The notes below the pieces were generated by a model. That model searched no databases, had not been told where the DNA came from, and saw only the letters and a program-made list of their open reading frames with translations. Shown one piece after another: positions 44,931-53,857 of a stretch of 64,000 bases of DNA; position 1 is the first letter of the stretch; every line of letters starts with the position of its first letter. The stretch comes from Chitinophaga sancti (lineage in GTDB: Bacteria > Bacteroidota > Bacteroidia > Chitinophagales > Chitinophagaceae), in NCBI RefSeq assembly GCF_034424315.1, contig NZ_CP139972.1, forward strand, positions 5,146,001 through 5,210,000. The letters run 5' to 3'. The position numbers were made by a program, and so were the translations under genes.

Positions 44931-46385
44931 ATGAGCGCAAGCATCGATTTTGACAAATATGAGGTAGTGATAGGCCTTGAGGTACACGCCCAACTGCAAA
45001 CAGAGAGCAAACTATTCTGTGGTGACAGTGCTGCTTTCGGAGGCGCTCCCAATACACATATCAGCCCTATTACACTGGGGCATCCCGGCACCCTGCCCAA
45101 ACTGAATAAGCGGGCGGTGGAATACGCCATCCGGCTGGGGCTGGCATGCGAATGCCGTATTGAAAAAGAGAACTTTTTTGCCCGTAAGAATTATTTCTAT
45201 CCTGACCTGCCAAAAGGCTATCAGGTATCGCAACATACTGCTCCTATCTGTGTGGGGGGCCGGGTAGTCATTCCTACCGCCGATGGCGAAAGGGCTATTC
45301 AGCTGAATCGTATCCACATGGAGGAAGATGCTGGTAAATCTATGCACGACCAGGATCCTGCCTTTACCATGGTAGATTATAACCGTGCCGGTGTACCCCT
45401 GCTGGAAATAGTGACAGAACCGGATCTGCATAGCAGCGATGAGGTATATGCGTTCCTCACGGTGCTCCGCCGCCTGGTACGCTGGGTAGATGTGTGCGAT
45501 GGTAATATGGAAGAAGGTAGCATGCGCTGTGATGCCAACATCTCCATCCGACTGAAAGGCGAAACCAAACTCGGAACCAAAGTAGAAGTGAAGAACCTGA
45601 ACTCTATCCGCAACGTAAAACGAGCGGTAGAGGGAGAAATAAAACGCCAGATCACCCTGGTAGAAACCGGCGGCACGATTATGCAGGAAACCCGCAGCTT
45701 TGATGCTGGCAACGGAACGTCCTTTTCGCTGCGCTCCAAGGAAGAGGCAAACGATTACCGTTACTTCCCGGAACCAGACCTGGCCCCTTTCTCATTTACC
45801 GACGAATTCCTGGATGGTATCCGGGCCTCCCTGCCTGAACTGCCGGATGCACTGGTGCAAAAGTATGAGAAGCAATACGGGCTCTCTGATTACGATGCCC
45901 GCGTGGTTTGCGATGACAAGGCCACTGCTGACTACTTTGAACAGGTAGTGAGCATGATTCCAAAACACAAGGCGGTGGCCAACTGGCTGCTGGGCCCAGT
46001 GAAGTCTACCCTCAATGACAAGGGTATTGACATGGCTGCTTTTCCACTGCCGGCAAAGGCACTCGCTGCCCTGATTCAGCTGGTAGAAGATGGCAAGGTG
46101 AACTTCTCCATTGCATCTTCCCGCATCTTCCCGGAACTACTGCAGGCACCGGCAACTGCGCCCCTGGACATCGCCACCCGTCTCAACCTGTTGCAGGATA
46201 ATAATGCCGATAATATTTCCCCCATCATCGATGAGGTGTTAAATAAATACCCTGATAAGGTAGCAGAATTCCGGAAAGGGAAGAAAGGTCTGATGGCCCT
46301 GTTTGTGGGCGAAGTGATGAAAGCATCCAAAGGTAAAGCCGATCCAAAACTCACTAACCAGCTGCTGGCTGAAAAACTAAAATAA
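44931..46385 (+). CDS. gatB: Asp-tRNA(Asn)/Glu-tRNA(Gln) amidotransferase subunit B
   Basis: 484 residues from the ATG at 44931; an in-frame TTG 24 nt upstream lies inside the promoter box. Family marks: VIGLEVHAQLQTESKLFCGD, LPKGYQVSQ, RIHMEEDAGK, DYNRAGVPLLEIVTEPD and GSMRCDANIS. The C-terminal GatB/YqeY helical domain ends LTNQLLAEKL. Works with GatA and GatC to amidate mischarged tRNA; neither subunit is encoded in this window. Confidence 0.97.
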   Translation: MSASIDFDKYEVVIGLEVHAQLQTESKLFCGDSAAFGGAPNTHISPITLGHPGTLPKLNKRAVEYAIRLGLACECRIEKENFFARKNYFYPDLPKGYQVSQHTAPICVGGRVVIPTADGERAIQLNRIHMEEDAGKSMHDQDPAFTMVDYNRAGVPLLEIVTEPDLHSSDEVYAFLTVLRRLVRWVDVCDGNMEEGSMRCDANISIRLKGETKLGTKVEVKNLNSIRNVKRAVEGEIKRQITLVETGGTIMQETRSFDAGNGTSFSLRSKEEANDYRYFPEPDLAPFSFTDEFLDGIRASLPELPDALVQKYEKQYGLSDYDARVVCDDKATADYFEQVVSMIPKHKAVANWLLGPVKSTLNDKGIDMAAFPLPAKALAALIQLVEDGKVNFSIASSRIFPELLQAPATAPLDIATRLNLLQDNNADNISPIIDEVLNKYPDKVAEFRKGKKGLMALFVGEVMKASKGKADPKLTNQLLAEKLK

Positions 46386-46396
46386 CAAAGATCTAT

Positions 46397-47545
46397 ATGA
46401 AGAAATTAGCATTATGGGCGATAGCCTTCGGTTTTGTACTGGCAGGTTGTCACCAGCAGACCGAGAAAGGGGATTTTGTGATCAATGCAAAAATAGATAA
46501 TGCACCGCTGGGTACTGTGATACTGGAAGAACTGTCTATGGATACACTGAAAATAGTAGACTCCGTGACACTGAAAGATGCCAGTGGTAAATTCACCCTG
46601 AAAGGGATGCTGCCAGAACAGGGGCTTTACCGGATCCGTTTTGGCGAAGATCAGCAACGTTTTATTCTGCTGGCACTGGATGCTGGTACAATGTCTGTAA
46701 CAGGTGATCTGAATAACCTGGAACTGGTGAAATTTGAAAATTCAGAAGCTTCTTCAGAACTGCAACAGTTACTCAATGATGTCAGTTCCAGGAGCCGTAT
46801 GCTGACTGAAGAAAGCATGGCACTGGACAGTATGACAAAAAGCGGTGTTGGTGACAGTGCTATACAGGTAAAAACAACAGCATTGCAGGCAAAAGAAAAA
46901 GAAGTAACTGATTTTGTTATGCATACAGCTACTACTTCCAAGAACCCTGCTGTAGCTGCGTTTGCACTGAGCATGATCAATCCACAATCTTTAATGGGCA
47001 GTGGAAAAGAGATTGCTGAAGTAAAGAGTCATTTCCCTACTAACACGCTCGTGGTGGGTTTAACCGGTAAACTGGAGCAGATGTTGAAACAGGCTGCTGG
47101 TGAAGTTGATGCGAATATGACTGCGCTGCAGGTGGGTCAGGTAGCTCCTGATTTCTCATTGCCAGATCCTACCGGCAAGATGATCAGCCTGAGTTCTTTA
47201 AAGGGTAAGTTTGTACTGGTCGATTTCTGGGCTAGCTGGTGTCAGCCTTGCCGGATGGAGAACCCCAATGTAGTGAAAGCGTATAATGCTTATAAAGATA
47301 AAAACTTTACTGTGTTAGGCGTTTCCCTGGACAAGAAGAAAGAGGCATGGTTAGAAGCGATTCAGAAGGATGGCCTGACATGGACACAGGTAAGTGATCT
47401 TAAGTTCTGGGAGAGTGCGGTCGTGCCTTTGTATGGTATTAATTCTATTCCGACAAATTTGTTGCTGGATCCATCTGGCAAGATACTGGGAATTGGATTA
47501 AGAGGAGAGGCATTAGAAGCGAAACTGGCGGAAGTGATTAAATAA
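46397..47545 (+). CDS. TlpA-like thioredoxin lipoprotein with DUF4369 domain
   Basis: 382 residues. Lipobox at Cys18 (FVLAGC). N-terminal DUF4369 domain (GDFVINAKIDNAPLGTVILE), a helical linker and a C-terminal TlpA/AhpC-type thioredoxin domain with an intact active site WASWCQPCRMEN near 281 and the cis-Pro region SIPTNLLLDPSG. Exported thiol-disulfide reductase, probably periplasmic. It starts 11 bp after gatB and is probably co-transcribed. Confidence 0.93.
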   Translation: MKKLALWAIAFGFVLAGCHQQTEKGDFVINAKIDNAPLGTVILEELSMDTLKIVDSVTLKDASGKFTLKGMLPEQGLYRIRFGEDQQRFILLALDAGTMSVTGDLNNLELVKFENSEASSELQQLLNDVSSRSRMLTEESMALDSMTKSGVGDSAIQVKTTALQAKEKEVTDFVMHTATTSKNPAVAAFALSMINPQSLMGSGKEIAEVKSHFPTNTLVVGLTGKLEQMLKQAAGEVDANMTALQVGQVAPDFSLPDPTGKMISLSSLKGKFVLVDFWASWCQPCRMENPNVVKAYNAYKDKNFTVLGVSLDKKKEAWLEAIQKDGLTWTQVSDLKFWESAVVPLYGINSIPTNLLLDPSGKILGIGLRGEALEAKLAEVIK

Positions 47546-47566
47546 TTTTGAATGCTATATCCAAAT

Positions 47567-47617
47567 AAAACATTCATGAAAAAGGGCATTCACCAACGGT
47601 AATGAAAACCATTTTCA
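47567..47617. repeat. 51-nt repeat, copy 1 (after a SusCD operon)
   Basis: 46 of 51 positions are identical to copy 2 at 52313-52363, including an unbroken 23-nt block (47588-47610). It lies just beyond the terminator of the downstream SusCD operon as read on the minus strand. Confidence 0.85.
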
Positions 47618-47620
47618 AAT

Positions 47621-47654
47621 AAAAAAGCTTTTGCCTGACGGCAAAAGCTTTTTT
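47621..47654. terminator. Terminator between TlpA-like and susD genes
   Basis: 15-bp perfect arms (47621-47635 and 47640-47654), 4-nt loop, six A and six T at the ends. Shares its CTTTTGCC/GGCAAAAG core with the terminator at 18774. Confidence 0.9.
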
Positions 47655-47694
47655 ATTTAGATATAGCGGCCTACGGCCAGCTGAAAAGAATTAA

Positions 47695-49095
47695 CTAATA
47701 GCCCTTGTTCTGCACGATGCTTTTGTTAACATCTATTTCCCGCTGAGGGATCGGTGGTATTACGGTTGGGGAGGTAGCCGCATATGTACAACTGGGCGTA
47801 TTTAGCTCCAGTGGATCTCCACAAAAATTCCGCACAATATCCAGTTTGTTCCTCAGCAGATCAAAGTAACGATGCCCTTCGAACATCATTTCCTTTCTCC
47901 TCTCCAGTAACACATTTGCAAGCACATCTGCATCAGGAATATTCACCAGGTTTGCTTGTGTTCTGTTCGCACGAATAGCATTCAAATCTTGCAGTGCCAC
48001 CGCATAATTACCCAGTTTTGCATTGGCTTCTGCGCGTATCAGGTATTGCTCTGAAATACGCAGGATCTTCGGGCTGTACAGCCCGAAAATGCCATCCTGT
48101 CCATAGTACTTTTCATTTTCATATTCTTTCGCACTTCCGGTGAAAGGCTTGATAAATGATTGATAGCGGGCATCGTTAGTATCAAATAATTTTACGAGAT
48201 CAGGTGATACACGGATGTCTCCGTAACCAGGCTTCAGGTAGATCTTACCCACATCATCAGAACCTAATGTTTCGACAGCCAGTACTTTGAGTGTAAAGAT
48301 CTCTTCTTTAGTACCTGATACGTTGTAAAAATCAGGCAGATCAGATGCTGCAACTATCGTATAACTACCGGCACTAATCACAGTGCTGGCTTCTGTTACA
48401 GCGTTTGCATTGTCACCCTTGTAGAGATATACTCTTGCAAGCAATGCAGATGCCGCATATGCGTTCGCATTATACGGGTTAGCGGCATCTTTTGCCAACA
48501 ATGACTTTGCCTGTGTGAGATCTTTGATGAGCTGTGTATACACTTCATCCTGTGTATTTCTGGCAGGTGAACCAACTTCGAATTTGGTCATGTAAGGGAT
48601 TCCCATTGCGCTACCGCCAGCTATTGCATAAGGCTGGGAAAAGGTGCGCAGAAGATCAAAATGAACAAGTGCTCTTACAAATAAAGCCTGACCTAATGCA
48701 TCGTTCTTTTCTTTTTCTGTACCATCTTTTAATAAGGGCACATTGTTGATGATATTATTCGCTCTCAGAATAACTGTATATGCCTGATTCCAGAAGCTGG
48801 TAATATCCGCATCGGCTGTGAGCCAGGTAATACGAAAAGATGACCCAAAGCGGTTACTGTTGGTTGCAGACAGGTATACATTATCTGCAGCTATTTCAGG
48901 TATTACCAGGAAATTGCGACCATAATAATTGACACTTCGCATGCCTGCGTACATTCCACTGATACCGGCCTTAACACCAGCGATACTGGTGAGTGCATCT
49001 TCAGTAGGTAGCGATACTGCCGGCGCAAGTGTAAGCTTGTCATTACATGCAGTAAAGGATAGTAGCAGGAATATATAGATAATATAGTTTCTCAT
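47695..49095 (-). CDS. SusD/RagB-family nutrient-binding lipoprotein
   Basis: 466 residues. Lipobox at Cys17 (LSFTACNDK). N-terminal SusD fold (GVKAGISGMYAGMRSVNYYGR), TPR-like helices (ALGQALFVRALVHFDLLRTF, AYAASALLARVYLYKGDNANAV) and the C-terminal RagB/SusD domain (LRISEQYLIRAEANAKLGNYAVA, LLERRKEMMFEGHRYFDLLR). It forms the surface lid of the SusC channel encoded 12 bp upstream. Substrate unknown. The C-terminus differs from the SusD at 52424, so it belongs to another SusD subgroup. Confidence 0.95.
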   Translation of the reverse strand: MRNYIIYIFLLLSFTACNDKLTLAPAVSLPTEDALTSIAGVKAGISGMYAGMRSVNYYGRNFLVIPEIAADNVYLSATNSNRFGSSFRITWLTADADITSFWNQAYTVILRANNIINNVPLLKDGTEKEKNDALGQALFVRALVHFDLLRTFSQPYAIAGGSAMGIPYMTKFEVGSPARNTQDEVYTQLIKDLTQAKSLLAKDAANPYNANAYAASALLARVYLYKGDNANAVTEASTVISAGSYTIVAASDLPDFYNVSGTKEEIFTLKVLAVETLGSDDVGKIYLKPGYGDIRVSPDLVKLFDTNDARYQSFIKPFTGSAKEYENEKYYGQDGIFGLYSPKILRISEQYLIRAEANAKLGNYAVALQDLNAIRANRTQANLVNIPDADVLANVLLERRKEMMFEGHRYFDLLRNKLDIVRNFCGDPLELNTPSCTYAATSPTVIPPIPQREIDVNKSIVQNKGY

Positions 49096-49107
49096 GTTTT
49101 CAGCAGT

Positions 49108-52100
49108 TTAGAAGTTTACATTTAAGCCCAGGCTAACAGTTTTTGAAGGAGGGAATCTGAAGAATTCATTCGCAGAAATATCCTGTTCAGGATCCCAGCC
49201 GGTATAGCCGGTCCATGTAATTAAATTCGTGCCTGTAGCAAATATGTAGGCTTTCGCAATCTTAGCATGTTTCAGTAAGCGCGGGGGCAGGTTGTAACTG
49301 AGGGTTATATCTCTTAAACGGAGGAACTTACCATTCTCCAGGAACCTTGTTGATGTAGCAGAATTTGCATTTTTGTTACCCCCTATTTTGGGCAAAGGTC
49401 TTTCTGCATTATCGCCTGGTTTACGCCAGTAATTCTGCCCCTGCTGTTTGCTATAATTATATCCAAAATAAGCGCCATCTGCATCAGATAGTATCCTGGT
49501 CTGATTTAATACTTTATTACCTGTCACACCATAAAACATGAATGATAATCCGATGCCTTTATAGGTGAGACGGTTAGTGAGTGAGCCAATATAACGCGGT
49601 TCTGCATTACCGGATATTACTTTGTTTGCAGCACCGATTTTGTTAGTTGTTTTATCATCAACGGTTAACCATAAGGGGTCGCCGTTTGCAGGGTCTACAC
49701 CTGCCCATCTGTACATATACCAGCTGGCAATGTGGTTACCCACACGCTGTATAGAAAGACTTCCGGTGATGTCCTGACCACCATACAATTCCAGTATCTT
49801 ATTTCTGTTCAGTGAGAAGTTGACTTCGGTCTGCCATTCAAAGCCTCCGGTTTTTACGTTGGTGGTGGTCAGCATAGCTTCGATCCCTTTGTTCTGTACC
49901 CTGCCTACATTGGCTTGCTGCTGCGTGAAACCACTGGTAGAAGATACCGGGGTATTCATCAGCAAGCCGTAAGTGATGCGTTTGTATACATCGAATGTCA
50001 GCTTGATCCTGTTGTCCAGTACAGCTGCTTCTAAACCGATATTGGATGCTTTGTTCTTTTCCCAGGTCAGGTCTTTATTTCCGATAGTGCTGGGGGCATT
50101 ACCCGGCGCTCCATTGTAAGAAGTATTGTAGGCATACAATGCTGTCGCTACAAAGTTGTCGAAATCCGCATTCCCGGTAAGTCCATAGCTACCGCGCAAA
50201 CGCAGGTCGGAGAGGACTTTCTGTTGCTGCATAAAAGGTTCGTCTATCAGCACCCAGCTGGCACCTACAGAATAGAAATTACCAAAGCGTTTATTCACAC
50301 CAAAGCGGGAAGAACCATCCTTACGATAAGTTACATTGAGGGTATAGCGACTTTTGAAATTATAATTCAACTGACCTAAGTATGATACAAAAGTATAGTC
50401 AGTACCGTTACCACCTACATCCTGTGGCGTGGCGGCTACGTCCAGCGCTTTTAGTTTGCCGGATACAAGGCCGATTCCTTCTGCACTAAAGCTGATATTA
50501 TTAAAGCGGTTGTATTCCATCAATGCGATATAATTGAGCGAATGATCTTTTGCAAGCGGAATAGTGCCGGAAGCGGAGAGCTGATTAGTGAGTGTGGTAT
50601 TGCGCACCAGCTGATTCAAAATGTCTCCGCTTTTCAGGGGTTCACTCACATTGGCGCCGTCATGGGTGGTGGGATCAGTGAACAAATTAGCATAGCCGGT
50701 TACCAGGTCCATATTTACCTTTTCGGAGATCTTGAGCCAGTCGGTAAAGGTATAGGATACGGTCAAACCTCCCAGGCCCCTGAAGTTATTCAGCTTATTT
50801 GTATTGCGTGTGTAAGAGTACAGGAAGTTGTTACTGGAGGCAGCATCAAATTCAGGTTCATTGCCTGTATACATGCTTCCATCCGGCTTGTAAGGACTCT
50901 GGAAAGGAGAAACAAAGTAAGCACCTAAAATAGGGCTGGAATAGAAGTTACCACCACCTGAAGTATTGAAGTCGGTGTAGGAGAGATTCAGGTTCAGGGC
51001 CAGGTCTATCCGGTCTGTTACTTTCGCGGAAACATTTGACATGACAGAGTAACGTTTCATGCCGGTACCGATCATGGGGCCATCTACTTTTTCATAACCG
51101 CCGGAGGCATAGTATTTTGCTTTTTCCGTACCGCCGGAACCTGTGAGACCAAGTACCTGGTTGGTACCTTTGCGCCAGCCTGCTTTACCCCAGTCAAAGG
51201 CATGGTCGAGCAGGGACATAGGGAATTGGTCGTCAATAGCTGCCTGTGAATAGCCATTGAGGGCGAGCAGGTCTCTGTCGTAAGCCAGGGCTTCGGCAGG
51301 GGTCATTAAGGCGGCATGGCCCCTGGTCATTTGTGTTTTACCATACTGGGCGTTCAATCCTATAGTGGAAACACCTGATTTACCTTTTTTGGTAGTGATT
51401 ACGATCACCCCATTGGCACCTCTGGAACCATAGAGTGCGGTAGCTGCGGCGTCTTTGAGGATGGTGATGCTCTCCACGTCGTTGGGGTTTATGTTGGCCA
51501 GCAGGTCATTACTTTGTACGCCCAGTGTACCGAAGGCGTTAATGTCTCTGCCATCGATGATGGTACCATCCACGACATAGAGCGGAGAGGAACCGGCACT
51601 AATAGAGCCTACGCCCCTGATTCTGACATTTTGGATGGCGCCGGGCATACCTGAGTTAGCGCCGACAAAAACGCCCGGCGTCTGGCCCTGTAATGCCTGA
51701 TTAATGTCGACATAGTTTTTGTTTTCCATGTCTTCTGCGGTGACTTCGCCGACGGCGCTGGTTCGGGTTCGCCTGTTAGTGTTCGTGTACCCGGTAGCGA
51801 TATACTCGTTCAATACGTTTTGGTCCGCACCCAATTTAACCGATAATGTTGTCTGATCTTTTACTGCGATTGACACGGTTTGATAGCCGACAGAAGAAAT
51901 TTGCACAGATTGTCCGGATTCAACACTGATCAGGAAGTTTCCCTGCTGATCGGTGGTAGTTCCTTTGTTAGTGCCTGCAATTCTGATGGTGGCGAGAGGA
52001 ACGGGCTGACCATCGTGGGCATCGGTAACCTTTCCTTTGAGGGTACGGGTTTGGGCATGCGTGGATACCACGCTGATGGCTAGCAATAGCCATAGGAGTA

Positions 52101-52113
52101 AAGATGTTCTCAT
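49108..52113 (-). CDS. SusC/RagA-family TonB-linked outer membrane receptor
   Basis: 1001 residues. Signal peptide (ending VVSTHAQ), a carboxypeptidase D-like regulatory domain (LKGKVTDAHDGQPVPLATIRI), a plug domain with the SusC signature (VESITILKDAAATALYGSRGANGVIVITTKKG) and a 22-stranded barrel ending GLNVNF. Transports a large oligomeric nutrient with TonB energy. It is followed by its susD. A 310-bp gap upstream holds a 51-nt repeat and the neighbouring operon's terminator. Confidence 0.96.
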   Translation of the reverse strand: MRTSLLLWLLLAISVVSTHAQTRTLKGKVTDAHDGQPVPLATIRIAGTNKGTTTDQQGNFLISVESGQSVQISSVGYQTVSIAVKDQTTLSVKLGADQNVLNEYIATGYTNTNRRTRTSAVGEVTAEDMENKNYVDINQALQGQTPGVFVGANSGMPGAIQNVRIRGVGSISAGSSPLYVVDGTIIDGRDINAFGTLGVQSNDLLANINPNDVESITILKDAAATALYGSRGANGVIVITTKKGKSGVSTIGLNAQYGKTQMTRGHAALMTPAEALAYDRDLLALNGYSQAAIDDQFPMSLLDHAFDWGKAGWRKGTNQVLGLTGSGGTEKAKYYASGGYEKVDGPMIGTGMKRYSVMSNVSAKVTDRIDLALNLNLSYTDFNTSGGGNFYSSPILGAYFVSPFQSPYKPDGSMYTGNEPEFDAASSNNFLYSYTRNTNKLNNFRGLGGLTVSYTFTDWLKISEKVNMDLVTGYANLFTDPTTHDGANVSEPLKSGDILNQLVRNTTLTNQLSASGTIPLAKDHSLNYIALMEYNRFNNISFSAEGIGLVSGKLKALDVAATPQDVGGNGTDYTFVSYLGQLNYNFKSRYTLNVTYRKDGSSRFGVNKRFGNFYSVGASWVLIDEPFMQQQKVLSDLRLRGSYGLTGNADFDNFVATALYAYNTSYNGAPGNAPSTIGNKDLTWEKNKASNIGLEAAVLDNRIKLTFDVYKRITYGLLMNTPVSSTSGFTQQQANVGRVQNKGIEAMLTTTNVKTGGFEWQTEVNFSLNRNKILELYGGQDITGSLSIQRVGNHIASWYMYRWAGVDPANGDPLWLTVDDKTTNKIGAANKVISGNAEPRYIGSLTNRLTYKGIGLSFMFYGVTGNKVLNQTRILSDADGAYFGYNYSKQQGQNYWRKPGDNAERPLPKIGGNKNANSATSTRFLENGKFLRLRDITLSYNLPPRLLKHAKIAKAYIFATGTNLITWTGYTGWDPEQDISANEFFRFPPSKTVSLGLNVNF

Positions 52114-52312
52114 AAGGGATTTTTGTTTTTAAATAATCAATGTGAGATGGCTACATGCATGCATGAGGGGCTGCAAGGCACAGGGCACAATGATGGCTAC
52201 AAATACATTTTGGTTGTTGGGTCGTTGTGTTCAGATTTTGGTTCGTTTGCTATTTTGAGTTTGGATTATTAACCTGTACTAATATAAAAAAATAGTGTGA
52301 CAATTAAGAATA

Positions 52313-52363
52313 AAAACATTCATGAAAGACGAAATTCACCAACGGTAATGAAAACCTTTTTCA
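52313..52363. repeat. 51-nt repeat, copy 2 (after the other SusCD operon)
   Basis: Matches copy 1 at 47567-47617 in 46 of 51 positions. It lies directly beyond the terminator of the 52.4-57 kb SusCD operon and 200 bp upstream of the next susC start. Confidence 0.85.
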
Positions 52364-52367
52364 GAAA

Positions 52368-52403
52368 AAAAAGGGCGTGCATCATAAGATACACGCCCTT
52401 TTT
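52368..52403. terminator. Terminator after the upstream SusCD operon
   Basis: 12-bp perfect arms (52368-52379 and 52392-52403) with a 12-nt loop, A-tract before and T-tract after. Positioned 21 nt past the susD stop. Confidence 0.9.
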
Positions 52404-52423
52404 GATATGAAGAATTGAAAGGA

Positions 52424-53812
52424 TTACAAAGCGTCCCACCAAACTTTCGCGAAGATGTCTGTTACGTTGATAGCGTTTGCTTTGTTGTAAAGCAGTTCAT
52501 TATTTTCAGTAGGCAGTCTTCTTGGAATTGCGCTAGTTCCAGTTACGTTGTTTGGGTTTGGAGTCAGCACTGGATAGCCAGTTCTGCGCCATTCAGCCCA
52601 TGCTTCGATCTGAGTGAACAGAGCGATATATTTCTGGGTTGCGATCATTTCCTGTGTAATAGTAGCAGCTGTAGCAGAAGCGTGAGCAGCAATATAGGTA
52701 GCAGAAGGAGCGGAACCGGTTACCTGAGTTACCGCACGAATTACCGCTTCATTGTAGTTAGCAGCAGCTTCGCTGGTTTTACCCAAACGAAGGTTAGCAT
52801 CTGCCTTAGTGAACAGTGCTTCAGTGTATGTAACCAAAGGAATTGGAGCACCCGCACCGGCAATGTAAGAGCCTATGTTAGAAGCAGCAATGTTTTCAGA
52901 AGAAGGAGCCGCACCTACATAAGTACCACCAGTTGTTGCTGTTGCATAGTATGGCAAACGAGGATCGGCGTCAGTCTGCATCAAATCAACCAGGAATTTA
53001 CCTGCTTTGATGTAGTTCTTTCTATCTGCGTTAAATGCATTCCATTGGTTCATTTCGGCTGTTACAGTACCGTAATTAGCCATTGCATCACCTGCGTTAG
53101 TTACATTAGCGAGGAAGCCCAGTGTGGTTGTTGCAGAACCGGTTGCATCACCTTTGCTCAAACGGTTAGCGAAACGAGCTTTCAGCATGTAAGCAGTGTT
53201 CTTCCATTTTTTCAGATCACCATTAAAAATGAAGTCATCGGAACCGATAGTATAGTTATTAGTACCATCAGCAGCATCGAGCGTAGTAATTGCTTCGCTC
53301 AGGAGGGTCTGAAGGTAAGCATAGATGCTTTCCTGTGAATCAAATTTTGGCGTCTGATTGCCGGTGATGTTACCCAGACCAGCTTCGGAAGCAGGTACAT
53401 CTCCCCAAATGTCAGTAGCAACACCCAGTGCCATTACCTTCATAATTTTCATAACAGCAGCATACTGCTGGTTGGTAGCTCCATAATTTTGGATCAGGTC
53501 ATTTGCAGGCTGAACTACGTTGTTATAGAGGTTATTCCAGTCGTTAGTATAAGCTGTATTCAGCAGCTGGTACTGATCGATTTCAAGCATTTGCGCCTGT
53601 ACACCACCAGCTTGTTGAGTCAGGATAGCGGAGATTCTTGCCAGGGTACCTGTATAAGAAGCGTAAAGACCCAGTTCTGCTGATGAAAGAATCAATGGCG
53701 GAGTCGCTATTGTTGGGTTATTAGGGCTATCACCATAACCTTCTGTAAACTTTGAGCAGCTTTCCGCCATGAATAACAGCGGTAATGCTAAAAATATTAA
53801 GACTTTTTTCAT
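52424..53812 (-). CDS. SusD/RagB-family lipoprotein (same subfamily as the window-start fragment)
   Basis: 462 residues. Lipobox-like AESC with Cys19, then KFTEGYGDSPNNPTIATPP, the mark of the SusD-like subfamily related to 'SusD_2'. The middle holds PYYATATTGGTYVG and the C-terminus WAEWRRTGYPVLTPNPNN, IPRRLPTENNELLYN and KVWWDAL. Surface nutrient-binding partner of the SusC encoded 45 bp upstream. Substrate unknown; no enzyme gene is adjacent. Confidence 0.95.
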   Translation of the reverse strand: MKKVLIFLALPLLFMAESCSKFTEGYGDSPNNPTIATPPLILSSAELGLYASYTGTLARISAILTQQAGGVQAQMLEIDQYQLLNTAYTNDWNNLYNNVVQPANDLIQNYGATNQQYAAVMKIMKVMALGVATDIWGDVPASEAGLGNITGNQTPKFDSQESIYAYLQTLLSEAITTLDAADGTNNYTIGSDDFIFNGDLKKWKNTAYMLKARFANRLSKGDATGSATTTLGFLANVTNAGDAMANYGTVTAEMNQWNAFNADRKNYIKAGKFLVDLMQTDADPRLPYYATATTGGTYVGAAPSSENIAASNIGSYIAGAGAPIPLVTYTEALFTKADANLRLGKTSEAAANYNEAVIRAVTQVTGSAPSATYIAAHASATAATITQEMIATQKYIALFTQIEAWAEWRRTGYPVLTPNPNNVTGTSAIPRRLPTENNELLYNKANAINVTDIFAKVWWDAL

Positions 53813-53857
53813 GACTTAGTCGTTGTTATTATTTTCAATAATACCTTTTAATGCACC

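Noticed and set aside
52415..53338. A 307-codon plus-strand frame inside the susD gene
   Set aside because: Antisense shadow of a well-supported SusD gene; Ser/Cys-rich low-complexity translation, no domain.
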